This document shows positions 39,908-50,275 of a stretch of 64,000 nucleotides of DNA, one piece after another. Positions within the stretch are counted from its first letter, which is position 1, and each line of letters opens with the position of its first letter. Position numbers and translations under genes: made by a program. A model generated the notes under the pieces. That model had not been told where the DNA came from, did no database searches, and saw only the letters and a program-made list of their open reading frames with translations. Source of the DNA: Entamoeba histolytica HM-1:IMSS (Eukaryota > Evosea > Mastigamoebida > Endamoebidae); assembly GCF_000208925.1 (NCBI RefSeq), contig NW_001914866.1:1-64000 (forward strand), read 5' to 3'.

Positions 39908-41398
39908 TTAACATTTTACATTTCTTCGTTTTTATTTTTATTTCAAATAGTATTTCTTTATTTTTAATTAAGTTGGTACAAAAAATATCCTACTATAACT
40001 TCACTTAGTGTTATTGTTTGAAAGAAAATGAAGAATAAATTAATATAAAAAAATGAATAGAATAATAAAGAAACGAAGAACTTTAAAATAGTTAAAGTAT
40101 ATAAGTATTTAATAGATAATACAGTTAATTGAGTTAAAAATTACTAATATAATGATAATGATAAAAAATTAATAATGAATAATGTATTTATAGTGTTAGT
40201 TTAATTAATAAATAATATAAATACAAATAGTAATCATTAATCCCAATAAAAGTTTATATGTTTAATATTTATTACGTAATCTATAAAGTAGATGTAACAA
40301 TTAAATATTTCTTAAATATACAAATAACTTAAAAGATTAAACGTTAAATGAAAAATAAAAAAAAGAAATATTCTATAAATTGAAACAAATGATAAACCAA
40401 AAAGACTCAACACCAAAATATAACAAAATAAATAACAATTCACATTAAAACAAATAATTAATAAAATAATTATTATTTAACATTTCTTCTCTTTTTTTAT
40501 TTGTGTTTTAAATAATTTTGAAAATATAGTTATGGAATAGGATTAATCATACAGAATAATGAATAACAAAAAAAAAATAGTTTATTCACAACTATTTAAT
40601 TATCTTATTATTATTTATTAATTTTGATAAGAAAATTCATTGATATATTAAACTTTTTGCCGAATTATTTAATAATATATGTAAAATATTTTATAATAAT
40701 TTCATAAAATTTTCATTTAATAAAAATTCATTTTTATTTTTAATACATTGAGTCTTGAGTTAAATTTCTTAACTTTTTTCTCTACATTGTTTAAATGTTT
40801 TAAGTATTTATCTATAACTTTCCATTAAGTTTTATCATATTCTCTATTTCTTTATAGATATGATAGTTAATTTATAAAATATATTTTATCATATTTAAAG
40901 TAAAGGTACGTGATAGAGAGTCATTTATGAAAGAAGAATTTATTTGTCAATTTTGAATAACTGGTTATTGCTAATAGTAGAATATTATTTAACGACTGAA
41001 ACACACGAAAAATTAAACTCATACTTTTGTAAAACTACAAAAAATATAAAATACTTCTAGAAGAACAAAAAATAATAAAAATGAAATAAAATAATTTCTA
41101 ATAAATAAATGAGGAATAATAAATCAATTATTTTTTCGTTATTTATTAATAGATTTAATAATCCAAAAAAAATTTTAGTAAAAAAATGAACAAATTAAGT
41201 AAAGAATTAATAAAAAATGAAAAATTATAAGAAAAGTGATGAATAGTTAAACTTAGAATGAAAAGATGTATAAATAGTAAAGTTATAAATAGGGAAATAA
41301 AGAGAATAGAACGAAAGTAATAAAAAATAAATAAAAAGAAATGAAAAAAAAAACATATAAAAGAAAAAAAAATCCTAAAAAATGTATATTATAATTTA
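39908..41398. other. Long AT-rich intergenic region
   Basis: About 1.5 kb of exceptionally A/T-rich sequence with no frame of useful length, no tRNA-like element and no repeat seen. The right 100 bases are purine-rich on the plus strand, ahead of the next gene. Confidence 0.5.
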
Positions 41399-42304
41399 AT
41401 GTCTAAACAAACACAAAAACAATTAGAAGAAGATATTATAAGAGAAACTAATAGAAAGAAAAAAGAAAGAGCAAAGAATTCAGAGTGTTATCAAATAGGA
41501 TTTATGATTTATCTTATGGTTAAAAATAAAAGAGAAGTAGTTATTCAACGGTTAGAAAAAAAAAGTAAAAAAACAGAACAATTTTATAGAGTAATTGAAA
41601 TTAGAGGTAATGAAACTTTTAAATTAAAAGAAGAAGTTGAAAAAGAAGCTAAAGAACAAGCAGAACTTATTCAAAATATATCACAAAGAAAACGGTATTA
41701 TCAAAAAAATTGTTCTTCTGTTGCTTTTAATTGGATAGTAAAAATACTTCAAAACATTGGATATTCATTTGAATTTATGCATTCTAAAGAATCAATTAAT
41801 ACAGTTAAAATGAAACGATTTAAACACGTTCATTTTATGAATGAAGATTTTCCTAAAGAAGTAATAGAAAAAATTGGCAAAAGAACTCTTAACTTCTTAG
41901 GAAAAAAATTTGAAGAAACTGAATCAAAAGAAATAATCATTAACTCTCAAATAGATTATTCTTCTATTGAAGAAATTCTTGAAGATAAAAATTATAAGAT
42001 AAATGAAGATGAAATAAGTGTTGGTTCTTCATATCCTTCTTCACTTCATCAACAATTTATTACTCCAATTCATACAGAAAATATTTATTATATTCAAGGG
42101 TTAAACTCTTTTTATCAATTGACTCCAGTTGATTTAACAGTTGGTACTACTGGATTATTACCACGTCATGAACCTTATAACCAATATGAAACATTTTTAA
42201 TGGGATATCCTCAAAAAAATTATACACAAGAACCTCTTTTGCCAATGTCTTTAGTGAGTAATATTACTCAATCAAACATAGCCTTCATCAAGCCATATGC
42301 TTGA
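41399..42304 (+). CDS. Hypothetical protein, 301 aa
   Basis: Unrecognised protein with a basic N-terminal third (RKKKERAK at 19-26, a possible nuclear-localisation signal), a helical middle section (Q-R-K-R-Y-Y-Q-K through F-N-W-I-V-K-I-L near 100-120), an acidic stretch at about 195-210, and a Pro/Tyr/Gln-rich tail. There are no membrane spans or signal peptide. The basic/helical composition would suit a DNA- or RNA-binding protein, but that is a guess. It lies after a 1.5 kb gap and is followed in the same direction by the GTPase-like gene. Confidence 0.65.
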   Translation: MSKQTQKQLEEDIIRETNRKKKERAKNSECYQIGFMIYLMVKNKREVVIQRLEKKSKKTEQFYRVIEIRGNETFKLKEEVEKEAKEQAELIQNISQRKRYYQKNCSSVAFNWIVKILQNIGYSFEFMHSKESINTVKMKRFKHVHFMNEDFPKEVIEKIGKRTLNFLGKKFEETESKEIIINSQIDYSSIEEILEDKNYKINEDEISVGSSYPSSLHQQFITPIHTENIYYIQGLNSFYQLTPVDLTVGTTGLLPRHEPYNQYETFLMGYPQKNYTQEPLLPMSLVSNITQSNIAFIKPYA

Positions 42305-42542
42305 TATTTTCATAGTTTAATTGATATTGTAGTTTCTGTATGTTTCTTCTCGTAGTTTATATTTGAGATGATGCAAATATTTTTTGCTTTTATAACCATT
42401 TTATTTTATTTAAAAAATGATGTGAATGAAAGAAAAATAATAAAATTATAATAAAATTAATTATAATTATTTATACCTAAAAAGAAAAATTACAAACTTA
42501 TGAAGAAATTAAAAACAAAGTGATAGAACTAATAATTAAAAG

Positions 42543-43151
42543 ATGACTGAAGGAGAACGTAGCTTTGATGAGAAACATCAAATTCTTATTCCAATAATTG
42601 GAAATTTTGGAGTTGGAAAAACTTCTTTATTATTTACTTTTACAGAACAAGATTATGAAGAAGCACCAATAGAAATTGGAAGAGATTATATTCCATTCCA
42701 ATATAAATATAAAGGAGAATATTATGAAATTCATTTATGGGATACAAATGGAACTGAAAAATATGGGAGAGTTACTTCACGTGCTAATAAAGGTGATGGG
42801 TATATTATTGTCTGTTCTTATGATAATGGAGATTGTTTAGAAAATATTGGTCAACATATTGAACAAACTATGTTCTCTGAAAGGTTTGGTGCAACTGAAT
42901 ATAATAGAGAAGCACCATTTACAGTTGTATGTACTAAACATGACTTATTAGAAGATAGTGAAAGTTGTGCTTTTACTGAAGAAGATTTTAATAGTTTTTG
43001 TAAAGACAATGAATTTAAATTATCAGCATCCGATCTTGATTATTCAAATTGGGACTCTATTGGAGCTGCATTTAAACCACTTTTTAATCAAGCAATACAA
43101 ATGCATTTAAAGAGATATGAAGAATCTGAAGGTGAAGGATTTGGTAATTAA
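42543..43151 (+). CDS. Atypical Ras/Rab-like small GTPase
   Basis: A 202-residue GTPase fold. The P-loop is GNFGVGKTS (about 20-28) and G4 is TKHD. G3 is WDTNGTE, where Rab and Ras proteins have WDTAGQE, so the catalytic Gln is replaced by Thr. The switch I region A-P-I-E-I-G-R-D-Y lacks the usual invariant Thr. The C-terminus (EGEGFGN) has no cysteine and cannot be prenylated. It should bind nucleotide but hydrolyse poorly and stay soluble, or act as a nucleotide-state-independent scaffold. It lies 3' to 3' with CorA (84 nt). Confident as a GTPase-like fold, uncertain as to family branch. Confidence 0.85.
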   Translation: MTEGERSFDEKHQILIPIIGNFGVGKTSLLFTFTEQDYEEAPIEIGRDYIPFQYKYKGEYYEIHLWDTNGTEKYGRVTSRANKGDGYIIVCSYDNGDCLENIGQHIEQTMFSERFGATEYNREAPFTVVCTKHDLLEDSESCAFTEEDFNSFCKDNEFKLSASDLDYSNWDSIGAAFKPLFNQAIQMHLKRYEESEGEGFGN

Positions 43152-43235
43152 AATTTACTTTTTTGTTTTTTCATTAAATTAAATAATAAGTAAACAATAC
43201 GTAATACACGAGTAATACTCTAATTACATTTTTTT

Positions 43236-44504
43236 TTAAAAACAACGTGAATTCTTAAAAAATATCATACCAACAACAAACCATACAAGACAAATTATCA
43301 TAATAACACTAAACCATAATAAATTTTGAATATCCTTTCCTGGAACAGTAACATTCATACCAAATAATGAAGCAATAAATGTCATAGGTAAAAATAATAT
43401 TGCAATTGCTCCAAAATCTTTCATTAACTTATTCTCTTCTTCACCATATCGATTAACACTTAAAGTAATTTTCGCAAAATATGTTTCTTGATGATTTTCA
43501 ATTGAATCAATCAATGATTGTAATTTTTCTAATAACCGTAATGTATCATCTAAAATGTCTCTTAAATAAATTTTAAGATTCTTTGATACCATCTTTGACT
43601 TTGACTTTAATATAAATCTTAAAAATGACTTCTTTGCTAAAACAAGAAATTGAAGTATTTTAGCTCTTTTCTTAAGATCTCCAATTCTTCCTAAAAATTC
43701 ATCTTGATCATTATGTATTGAAACAAGTGATAATTGTTCTATTGTCTCAACATCTGAATATAAATTTTCATTTATCAATGAATAATTTGAAATAATAAGT
43801 TCTAAAATAGCATATAATACCCAATGTGCACTAGGAAATGAACCTTGATACTTTTTTGATATTCTTGTTCTTACTTCATTAACTGCAATAATTGGTTCTG
43901 AATGTACAGTAAGAACAATATTTTTTTGAATGACAATATATAATAAATATGTTTTTAATATATTAGTGTCATCCATGTATCTCATTTCATTTATTGTAAT
44001 AGCAAAATAATTCTCAAAAAATGCTGCTTTTTCTCTTGACTCTTTTGTAAACCAATCATCTACAGTTAATGGGTGTAATTCAAAAATATCTCTTATTCCA
44101 TTTGCACAATCATCAGTAATAGGTGAAATGTCTAACCATAATGGAATTTTCTCTAATTTTTGACCAGCACTTTGAATTCTTTCTTTCATATCAACTAATT
44201 CTTTAATTGTAACACTTTTTCCTTTAGCAAATTGTTGACCATATGCAATAATAATATATTCAAATGCTTCTCCATGTAAATTAATATCAAGTGGAATATC
44301 TTCAACATCTTCTGTAACGTCATTTTTATTTTCTTCTGTAGTGTCTCCTTGATTTGAAATTTCTTGTTCTTCTTCTGCTTCAGTTTCTACAAAATCAATA
44401 TCTTTTTCATTTTCATTTTCTTGTTCACTTAAAACAAATAAAGAAGGAGAACAGGATCTTAATTTAATATGTTCATCAAGTTCATCTGATGAATTGCTAT
44501 GCAT
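43236..44504 (-). CDS. CorA-like Mg2+ channel/transporter
   Basis: The C-terminal hairpin has two membrane spans (about 358-385 and 393-418) joined by a short loop starting with the GMN signature (F-G-M-N-V-T), the defining mark of CorA/Mrs2/Alr1 channels. The preceding 250 residues form the cytoplasmic alpha/beta funnel with a long stalk helix. The N-terminal 75 residues are very acidic (E/D-rich) and likely regulatory. At 422 residues it is longer than bacterial CorA owing to this extension. No mitochondrial presequence is seen, so plasma or vacuolar membrane is more likely than a mitosome. The TTG-extended frame (44528) is rejected in favour of ATG 44504. Confidence 0.9.
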   Translation of the reverse strand: MHSNSSDELDEHIKLRSCSPSLFVLSEQENENEKDIDFVETEAEEEQEISNQGDTTEENKNDVTEDVEDIPLDINLHGEAFEYIIIAYGQQFAKGKSVTIKELVDMKERIQSAGQKLEKIPLWLDISPITDDCANGIRDIFELHPLTVDDWFTKESREKAAFFENYFAITINEMRYMDDTNILKTYLLYIVIQKNIVLTVHSEPIIAVNEVRTRISKKYQGSFPSAHWVLYAILELIISNYSLINENLYSDVETIEQLSLVSIHNDQDEFLGRIGDLKKRAKILQFLVLAKKSFLRFILKSKSKMVSKNLKIYLRDILDDTLRLLEKLQSLIDSIENHQETYFAKITLSVNRYGEEENKLMKDFGAIAILFLPMTFIASLFGMNVTVPGKDIQNLLWFSVIMIICLVWFVVGMIFFKNSRCF

Positions 44505-44622
44505 AAATAATACAAATATATTTTTCAAGTTTTTTTTTAATAAAACGAAATGACAAATAATAACTTTACCCTTAATAAAATCATCTTTTCATAACTAATC
44601 CCAAAAATAAATTCAATTTCTA

Positions 44623-45627
44623 TTATTTTGTTACTGATCCTTCATCTTTTTCTTGTGATGAAGTAACAACAGTAGTTATATCAGGCTGTGGATTAAAAGA
44701 TTTGAACTTTACTACTAATAATGTCATGTTATCCCATCCTGGTTTAGAATATGGCTCTTTACTTAAACAGTCATTAGCAATTTTCTCACATGTTTCTTTT
44801 AATGAATTTCCTTGTTTCAAATATTCAACAACCTTCTCTACACATTGTTCATTTGTTAATACATCCCAAATTCCATCACATGCTAATATAATTAACTTTT
44901 CAGTTCCATCAATGGCTTCTTGTTTAACATCTGGATAACATGAAATAATTTGGCTTTGAGGAGGTAATTCACTTTGTCGTTTATACATTAAATCACCAAT
45001 GGTTCTTGTTAAATTTAAATTACCATTAACTCTGCCATTGTCAATAGTTCCTCCAGCTAATGTAATTCTATCTATTTCTGATTGTAATGATGGTTTATGA
45101 TCAATACTTAATGGAATAACACTATCTCCTTTAAGCATAACACTTCTACTATCTCCTGCATTTCCACAATAAATAGTATTATCAATAATTAATATAACAA
45201 CTGATGTACATCCCATACCATCAGCAACAAGGTCTCCAAACATTCCTTCATAAATATTAGAACTTCCACTTCCTAATGTTTTAAGTAAATCATTAACTGC
45301 AGGTGTTCTCATTTGTTCATCTATTTTAATATTTGTATCAATCAATGCTTGTTGGTAATTACCTGCTTTAAATGCATCTGTATTTAACAATGTTTCAACA
45401 TAGATTTTTGAACAATATTCAGCCACTTGATCTCCTCCATGTCCATCAAAAACACCAAAAAATGATGCTTTTTTACCATTTTCACAAGTAAATTCAATAT
45501 CAACAATATGAGCATCTTCCATTGTTCTTCTCCATCCTTGCATTGAGGTATATCCACAATCAAGGAATTCTCCTTTAGTTTCTCCAGATTGTTGTTCAGT
45601 TACTGGGACAGAAAGAAGTGATCCCAT
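44623..45627 (-). CDS. PP2C-type serine/threonine phosphatase, N-myristoylation candidate
   Basis: A metal-dependent phosphatase of the PPM family. Conserved motifs in order: the early R-R-T-M-E-D-A-H, G-V-F-D-G-H-G-G (metal-binding Asp), C-G-N-A-G-D-S-R, and L-A-C-D-G-I-W-D-V, with W-D-N-M-T near the end carrying the last metal Asp. The N-terminus MGSLLS fits an N-myristoylation signal, suggesting membrane attachment. An insertion of about 25 residues (Leu-Gly-Ser-Gly-Ser-Ser area) lies before the conserved G-C-T-S-V strand. At 334 residues the length is typical. The divergent neighbour is the soluble pseudokinase, with 254 nt between starts. Confidence 0.95.
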   Translation of the reverse strand: MGSLLSVPVTEQQSGETKGEFLDCGYTSMQGWRRTMEDAHIVDIEFTCENGKKASFFGVFDGHGGDQVAEYCSKIYVETLLNTDAFKAGNYQQALIDTNIKIDEQMRTPAVNDLLKTLGSGSSNIYEGMFGDLVADGMGCTSVVILIIDNTIYCGNAGDSRSVMLKGDSVIPLSIDHKPSLQSEIDRITLAGGTIDNGRVNGNLNLTRTIGDLMYKRQSELPPQSQIISCYPDVKQEAIDGTEKLIILACDGIWDVLTNEQCVEKVVEYLKQGNSLKETCEKIANDCLSKEPYSKPGWDNMTLLVVKFKSFNPQPDITTVVTSSQEKDEGSVTK

Positions 45628-45881
45628 TGTTTCTCTACTATTTACTATTATTGAGTTGCTTCTTTTTTTCCTTCTTTTTTTCCTATTTAATCGGGTTTTT
45701 TTCTTTCTTAAACCAAAAATAAAATTATTTTTATTTTAAGTTTGTTTGATAAATATCAGATCTAACATTGAGAAAAAAAAAATGAATTGAACTACCTTTG
45801 AAAAAACCATTTTTTTTTTTTGACTTTATAACAATTTTTTGAATTGAAATAACAAAGTTAAAAAGAACTTCAAATTAAAGA

Positions 45882-47672
45882 ATGTCTCAAGATAAATCTG
45901 AAGTAACAATTTTATATAATGGAAGAGATACAAAATTTAATTTAAATGGTGAGAAAGTGAATTTTTTATACTTTGATGGAGCAATAGTAAATAAAGAGTA
46001 TTCTCTTTCATTAGAATTATTTACACAAGGAAATTTTGAATGGAAAGAAAAAGTTGTAGTAGTTGGAGTAGACATGTCATCAGATGAATATCAATTATAT
46101 TTTGATAAAGCAGATTTTGTATTTGATGGATTTAATTCAGAATTAAATGAAAATAATTCATTAAGTATTACAGAAAAAGGAAAAACTATAAAATATTTAT
46201 TTACTTCATTATTAGGAATTAACGAAAAGAGTTATAACAGAGACATTTCTCATTTATTTAATGAAAAAGAAAAATTATTAAGACATGAAGAAGAAGAAAC
46301 AAAAAAATTACTTATTTCTACTTTTTGTAATGCTTCTCCTGAACAACGAGGAAAATATTTAAATGAATTTATTGAACGAATTGAAAAACAATTTAATGGG
46401 AAATTATTATGTTATGTTCAATCACAAAAAAATCAAATAGAATTAATAAAGAAAATTAAAAAAGATTCTATTGAGATGTTAATTAAAAAAGAAAAGAATG
46501 AGTTATTAGATGATATTAAAATTAATGGAACTCTTAATGATTATTTTATTCAATTACTAAATCTTCATCTCCAATATGAACGTGGAGCTCGTTCATTATG
46601 GATTTGGAGAAAATGTAAAAGTTATTTATTTGATGACTTTAAAGATATTTTGTCATTACCAAAAATACATCAAGAAGATATTATTAATGACAAAGGAAAA
46701 TTAAAAACTCAAGAATTTTCATTTAATTTTAAAGTATTAAAACCATCTACTGAAATTAAAATGAAATTATATTTTAATTATTTTGAAGAAGGAAAGTTAA
46801 ATAAAGTTGAATTTAAACAACTTACATTAAATATTATATGTAATTCATCATGTTTGATTGACTCTAGTTTCTTAGGAAAAATTGATGAACAATCTGGACT
46901 TGTTACTTTAAAAGTTAAAAATTCTGAGATATATAAAGTTATTACTTTCGATAAGAAAGATTCTATGACTTATCAAGATAAAATAGTTACACCTTTATTT
47001 CTTGATAATGTCAATCAAAAATATTTCTCTAAGTATTATGGTAGAAGTGATGAAAATACTTGTTCATCATTCCTTTTTACTACAGAACCTACTTTATTTG
47101 ATTTCTTTAATACTAGAGATAGAAGATTACCTCTTATTGATGTTATTAGTTTTACTCTTAATATTTGTAAAGCAATTCAAATATTACATAGTCGTGGATT
47201 TGTTCATAACCATTTAAATGAAAAAACAATACTAATTGAAAAGAATGGTAAACATATTAATTTAAAACTAGGTAATTTGAAACAAATTTATACTATTAAT
47301 TCTTCTGTTTCTTTATTCAATGAACATGCTGAAAAATCACCTTTTAGTTCTCCAGAATATCTTAATTCTGAATTAGTAACATATTGTAATGATGTATTTT
47401 CAATTGGAGTGTTAATGGTTTATTTACTTCAATATGACGGTAATCAATCTCATCTTAATTTGAATAATACAATTCAACAAATTCTTCAAACTAAAGATGA
47501 AGAAAAAGTAAATTATATTAAAGAACAAAAATTTAAATGTCCAATAGAATTTTGTGAATGTATTGCAAACTGTTTATTACCAAAAGAAAAAAGATTATCA
47601 CTTGAAGAATTAAATAACCCCAAATCATTAATACCCACTCTTGAACGAATGAAATTAAAATATTTGTTATAG
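45882..47672 (+). CDS. Soluble protein with C-terminal pseudokinase domain
   Basis: A 596-residue protein without a signal peptide or membrane span. The first ~340 residues are unrecognised: beta-rich to about 100, then a long basic/acidic helical section around 120-230. The C-terminal ~260 residues fold like a protein kinase: an IYKVITF strand with the VAIK lysine, an H-S-R-G-F-V-H segment, a helix L-V-T-Y-C-N-D-V-F-S-I-G-V-L (F-helix Asp kept) and an SPEYL in place of APE. The catalytic HRD reads H-N-H and the DFG is replaced by L-G-N-L, so it should be catalytically dead. It resembles the TMK kinase fold in degree of decay. The GAACTT core 12 nt before the ATG supports the start. Confidence 0.75.
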   Translation: MSQDKSEVTILYNGRDTKFNLNGEKVNFLYFDGAIVNKEYSLSLELFTQGNFEWKEKVVVVGVDMSSDEYQLYFDKADFVFDGFNSELNENNSLSITEKGKTIKYLFTSLLGINEKSYNRDISHLFNEKEKLLRHEEEETKKLLISTFCNASPEQRGKYLNEFIERIEKQFNGKLLCYVQSQKNQIELIKKIKKDSIEMLIKKEKNELLDDIKINGTLNDYFIQLLNLHLQYERGARSLWIWRKCKSYLFDDFKDILSLPKIHQEDIINDKGKLKTQEFSFNFKVLKPSTEIKMKLYFNYFEEGKLNKVEFKQLTLNIICNSSCLIDSSFLGKIDEQSGLVTLKVKNSEIYKVITFDKKDSMTYQDKIVTPLFLDNVNQKYFSKYYGRSDENTCSSFLFTTEPTLFDFFNTRDRRLPLIDVISFTLNICKAIQILHSRGFVHNHLNEKTILIEKNGKHINLKLGNLKQIYTINSSVSLFNEHAEKSPFSSPEYLNSELVTYCNDVFSIGVLMVYLLQYDGNQSHLNLNNTIQQILQTKDEEKVNYIKEQKFKCPIEFCECIANCLLPKEKRLSLEELNNPKSLIPTLERMKLKYLL

Positions 47673-47792
47673 ATAAATTGTTTTTTATTTTTTTTAAAAT
47701 GGTATATATTCCAAAAATTTTCTTTGTTTAAATGATAAACTATTAACTTAATAATAAAAATACAATGAAATAATAATATAAAATCTTAAAAC

Positions 47793-47800
47793 AACCCTAA
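47793..47800 (+). promoter_or_regulatory. AACCCTAA motif upstream of eL19
   Basis: AACCCTAA, 47 nt before the ATG. The same eight bases occur ahead of RACK1 and TrpRS; related AACCCT elements occur ahead of two further translation-linked genes in the window. Confidence 0.5.
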
Positions 47801-47820
47801 CCGAAAAATAACTCAGAAAG

Positions 47821-47828
47821 AATGAACT
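47821..47828 (+). promoter_or_regulatory. GAAC core-promoter element of eL19 (AATGAACT)
   Basis: An exact copy of the AATGAACT form of the Entamoeba GAAC element, 19 nt before the ATG of the ribosomal protein gene. The GAAC element is established as a core-promoter element of this genus; transcription should start just downstream. Confidence 0.7.
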
Positions 47829-47847
47829 TGAAAAATCAAGTGAAAGA

Positions 47848-48444
47848 ATGGTTTCATTAAAACTCCAAAAAAGACTTGCTGCTTCAGTCCTTAAATGTGG
47901 TAATAGAAAAGTTTGGTTAGACCCAAATGAAACCCCAGAAATTTCACTTGCCAACAGTAGAAAAGCTATTAGAAAGTTGATTAAAGACAGATTAATTATT
48001 AAGAAACCAGCTGCTATGCATTCAAGAGCTAGAGTTGTTGAAAGAAAACAAGCTAAGATTCTTGGAAGACATACTGGACATGGTAAAAGAAAGGGAACAA
48101 AGAATGCTAGAACACCACAAAAGACATTATGGATTATCAGAATGAGAGTTCTTAGAAGACTTCTTCTCAAATACAGAACTACTGGTAAAATTGATAAACA
48201 TATGTATCATGACTTCTATCTTAAAGTTAAGGGTAACCAATACAAAAATAAGAAGGCTCTTATGGAATCTATCTTCAAGGCCCTTGAAGAAAAGAAACTC
48301 CTTGCTAAGGCTAGTGTTCAAGTTACTAAGAAATCAACTTTCATCACTGAAAAGAAACCAGTCGTTGCTGAAGAACCAAAGAAAGTCGTAGAAAAGAAGG
48401 AAGAAAAGAAATCAAAAGCTGGAAAGAAAACTGCTAAGAAATGA
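47848..48444 (+). CDS. rpl19: Large-subunit ribosomal protein eL19
   Basis: A 198-residue basic protein with the eL19 hallmarks: start [13 protein letters not shown], then [12 protein letters not shown]-x-x-I-R-K-L-I-K, the H-S-R-A-R segment and G-R-H-T-G-x-G-K-R-K-G-T. It binds 28S-type rRNA at the peptide-exit side and bridges the subunits. The C-terminal 40 residues are Lys/Glu/Val-rich and more divergent. Codon use is strongly biased as in other highly expressed Entamoeba genes. It is intronless. Its promoter has a textbook GAAC and an AACCCTAA, and the gene follows the pseudokinase gene by 175 nt. Confidence 0.98.
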   Translation: MVSLKLQKRLAASVLKCGNRKVWLDPNETPEISLANSRKAIRKLIKDRLIIKKPAAMHSRARVVERKQAKILGRHTGHGKRKGTKNARTPQKTLWIIRMRVLRRLLLKYRTTGKIDKHMYHDFYLKVKGNQYKNKKALMESIFKALEEKKLLAKASVQVTKKSTFITEKKPVVAEEPKKVVEKKEEKKSKAGKKTAKK

Positions 48445-48760
48445 GCTTACAGAAATCTGAATTGATTCTTTTTTGTTAGTAAATAGGTTATATTAATATT
48501 CTAAAATTTTGATAAAGAATGTATTATAAATAATAAATTGAACTATCTATGAATAATAACTAATTGAAAAGTATATTGAAACAAGAAATTTTAAATATTT
48601 TTTTGTTATAAAATTTAGGAAATAAAGTAATTTAATTTTTTAATAAACGTAAACTTTAACTTAATCTTTTTTTATTTGTTTTTAATTCTACCAAATTTGA
48701 AAGTATAAAAAAATAATAAAATGTTGTTTTATTAATTTAATGAAAAATTAAATTAGCTCA
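48445..48760. other. Intergenic region between eL19 and PDI (convergent genes)
   Basis: About 315 bases of A/T-rich 3' flank for both convergent genes. No gene or structured element seen. Confidence 0.5.
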
Positions 48761-50275
48761 TTATAACTCTTTCTTTTCTTTTGGTTTTTCAACTTCTTCA
48801 CTATCAGAATCACTTTCTGGAACCTCTTCTTCCTTCTTCTCTTCTGGTAAAGGAGCTGGCATTTCAAATTTAAATAAAGCATTTTCCATAATAAATTTCA
48901 TAGTATTTTCTTCACTTGGCATTTCATTCATCTCAACTTTCTTTGTTTCTCCATTCTTTTCACTGACTAAATAAATCTTTGGAATAATGTTCAAATTCCA
49001 TTCTGGTGAAACATCATCAGTAGATGCATCAATCCATGCCATTTGGAATGTATCAATTCCTTGCATTCTCTTAGCAACTTTAGCAAGTGGTGTTGTTAAG
49101 AAATATTTACACATATCAGCTCTTTCAACACAGAAGATTATAAGACTATCTTTACCTTTAGTAGTTACAAATTCATTGAAATTATGACCAGTTAATTTAA
49201 AAACATCTTTTTGATCTTCTGGTTTAATTGGATCAGATAATTGATAATATAATTGAGCAGTTCCATTAAGAATACTTTCAATATACTTATTGATTGTTTC
49301 TTCATCAATTGTAGCCTCCTCATCCATAACATACATATTTCTCTTATTTGTATGAATAACAGAAATTACTGGATAAACATTACCAGTATGGTGCATATGT
49401 TTAACTTGGTCTTCAGAAATTACTTTATTAAATGAGAAGAATATGAATTTTCCATTATATTTCTTTGCTAATCCTCTAAACAAATCTTCATGAACTTTTG
49501 GAATTGTTCCTTGATAGAAATACCATAAAGTATAAACTGGAAGATTTTCAATTCTTCTAAATAATGGCATATTAACTTGATGGAACAATGGGAATGTTTT
49601 AGAATTAGCCCAATCAATAAATTCAGTACCATTGAATTTATCTAAAGTAGTAATTTCATAAGTGAATAATTCTTTAGAATCACCATTATAAACAGATAAT
49701 TCAAAATTATCCATTTCAGTATTAAGAGCATAGAAATGAAGATAATCTAATTCATCAACTAATTCAACTAATTTATTTCTAATTTGGTCATCAGCTTCAC
49801 TCTTAATAATAACAAATGAATTTTCTTTTTTCTTTAATTCTTCTATTGCTTCTTTGGTACTTTCAATTATAGGTGGAAGTGATTCATTTTCAAGGAATTT
49901 TTTCATGGCTTCAACATTTCTTTCTCCACCATAAACTTTCTTAGACCTTCCTTTACGGAAAAGAATTAATGTTGGATATCCTTCAATTCCTTCTTTCTCA
50001 CAAATTTCTTTTGATTCTTCACAATTTACTTCTGCAAATTTTAATTTATTGTATAGTTCTTTAGCTAAATTTTCATAAACTGGTTTTAATGCTTTACAAT
50101 GACCACACCATGGTGCATAATATTTTACAAAAACCATGTCTTCATGGTCAATGAAATTTCCATAAAAATTATTATTTAATGTGAATATTTCAAATGACCT
50201 TTTGTCTTCTTGAGTTGTATTATCAACTTCTGCAAGTACAACAACTAAAAGGGTAATGAAAAAGAAAATTTTCAT
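48761..50275 (-). CDS. Protein disulfide isomerase-like ER protein, single active thioredoxin site, KKEL tail
   Basis: A 504-residue ER-type protein. A signal peptide (about 1-15) leads into an a-type thioredoxin domain with YYAPWCGHCK (Cys57/Cys60), the classic PDI oxidoreductase site. Two b-like domains follow, and the domain at about 350-470 has the place of a PDI a' domain but reads F-C-V-E-R-A-D-M-C-K, so its CGHC is lost. The last ~35 residues are Glu/Ser/Lys-rich (calcium-binding style acidic tail) and end in KKEL, a variant of the KDEL retrieval signal. It should catalyse disulfide formation or isomerisation in the ER, with only one redox-active domain. The promoter carries the TGCCACGTGT element. 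Confidence 0.9.
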   Translation of the reverse strand: MKIFFFITLLVVVLAEVDNTTQEDKRSFEIFTLNNNFYGNFIDHEDMVFVKYYAPWCGHCKALKPVYENLAKELYNKLKFAEVNCEESKEICEKEGIEGYPTLILFRKGRSKKVYGGERNVEAMKKFLENESLPPIIESTKEAIEELKKKENSFVIIKSEADDQIRNKLVELVDELDYLHFYALNTEMDNFELSVYNGDSKELFTYEITTLDKFNGTEFIDWANSKTFPLFHQVNMPLFRRIENLPVYTLWYFYQGTIPKVHEDLFRGLAKKYNGKFIFFSFNKVISEDQVKHMHHTGNVYPVISVIHTNKRNMYVMDEEATIDEETINKYIESILNGTAQLYYQLSDPIKPEDQKDVFKLTGHNFNEFVTTKGKDSLIIFCVERADMCKYFLTTPLAKVAKRMQGIDTFQMAWIDASTDDVSPEWNLNIIPKIYLVSEKNGETKKVEMNEMPSEENTMKFIMENALFKFEMPAPLPEEKKEEEVPESDSDSEEVEKPKEKKEL

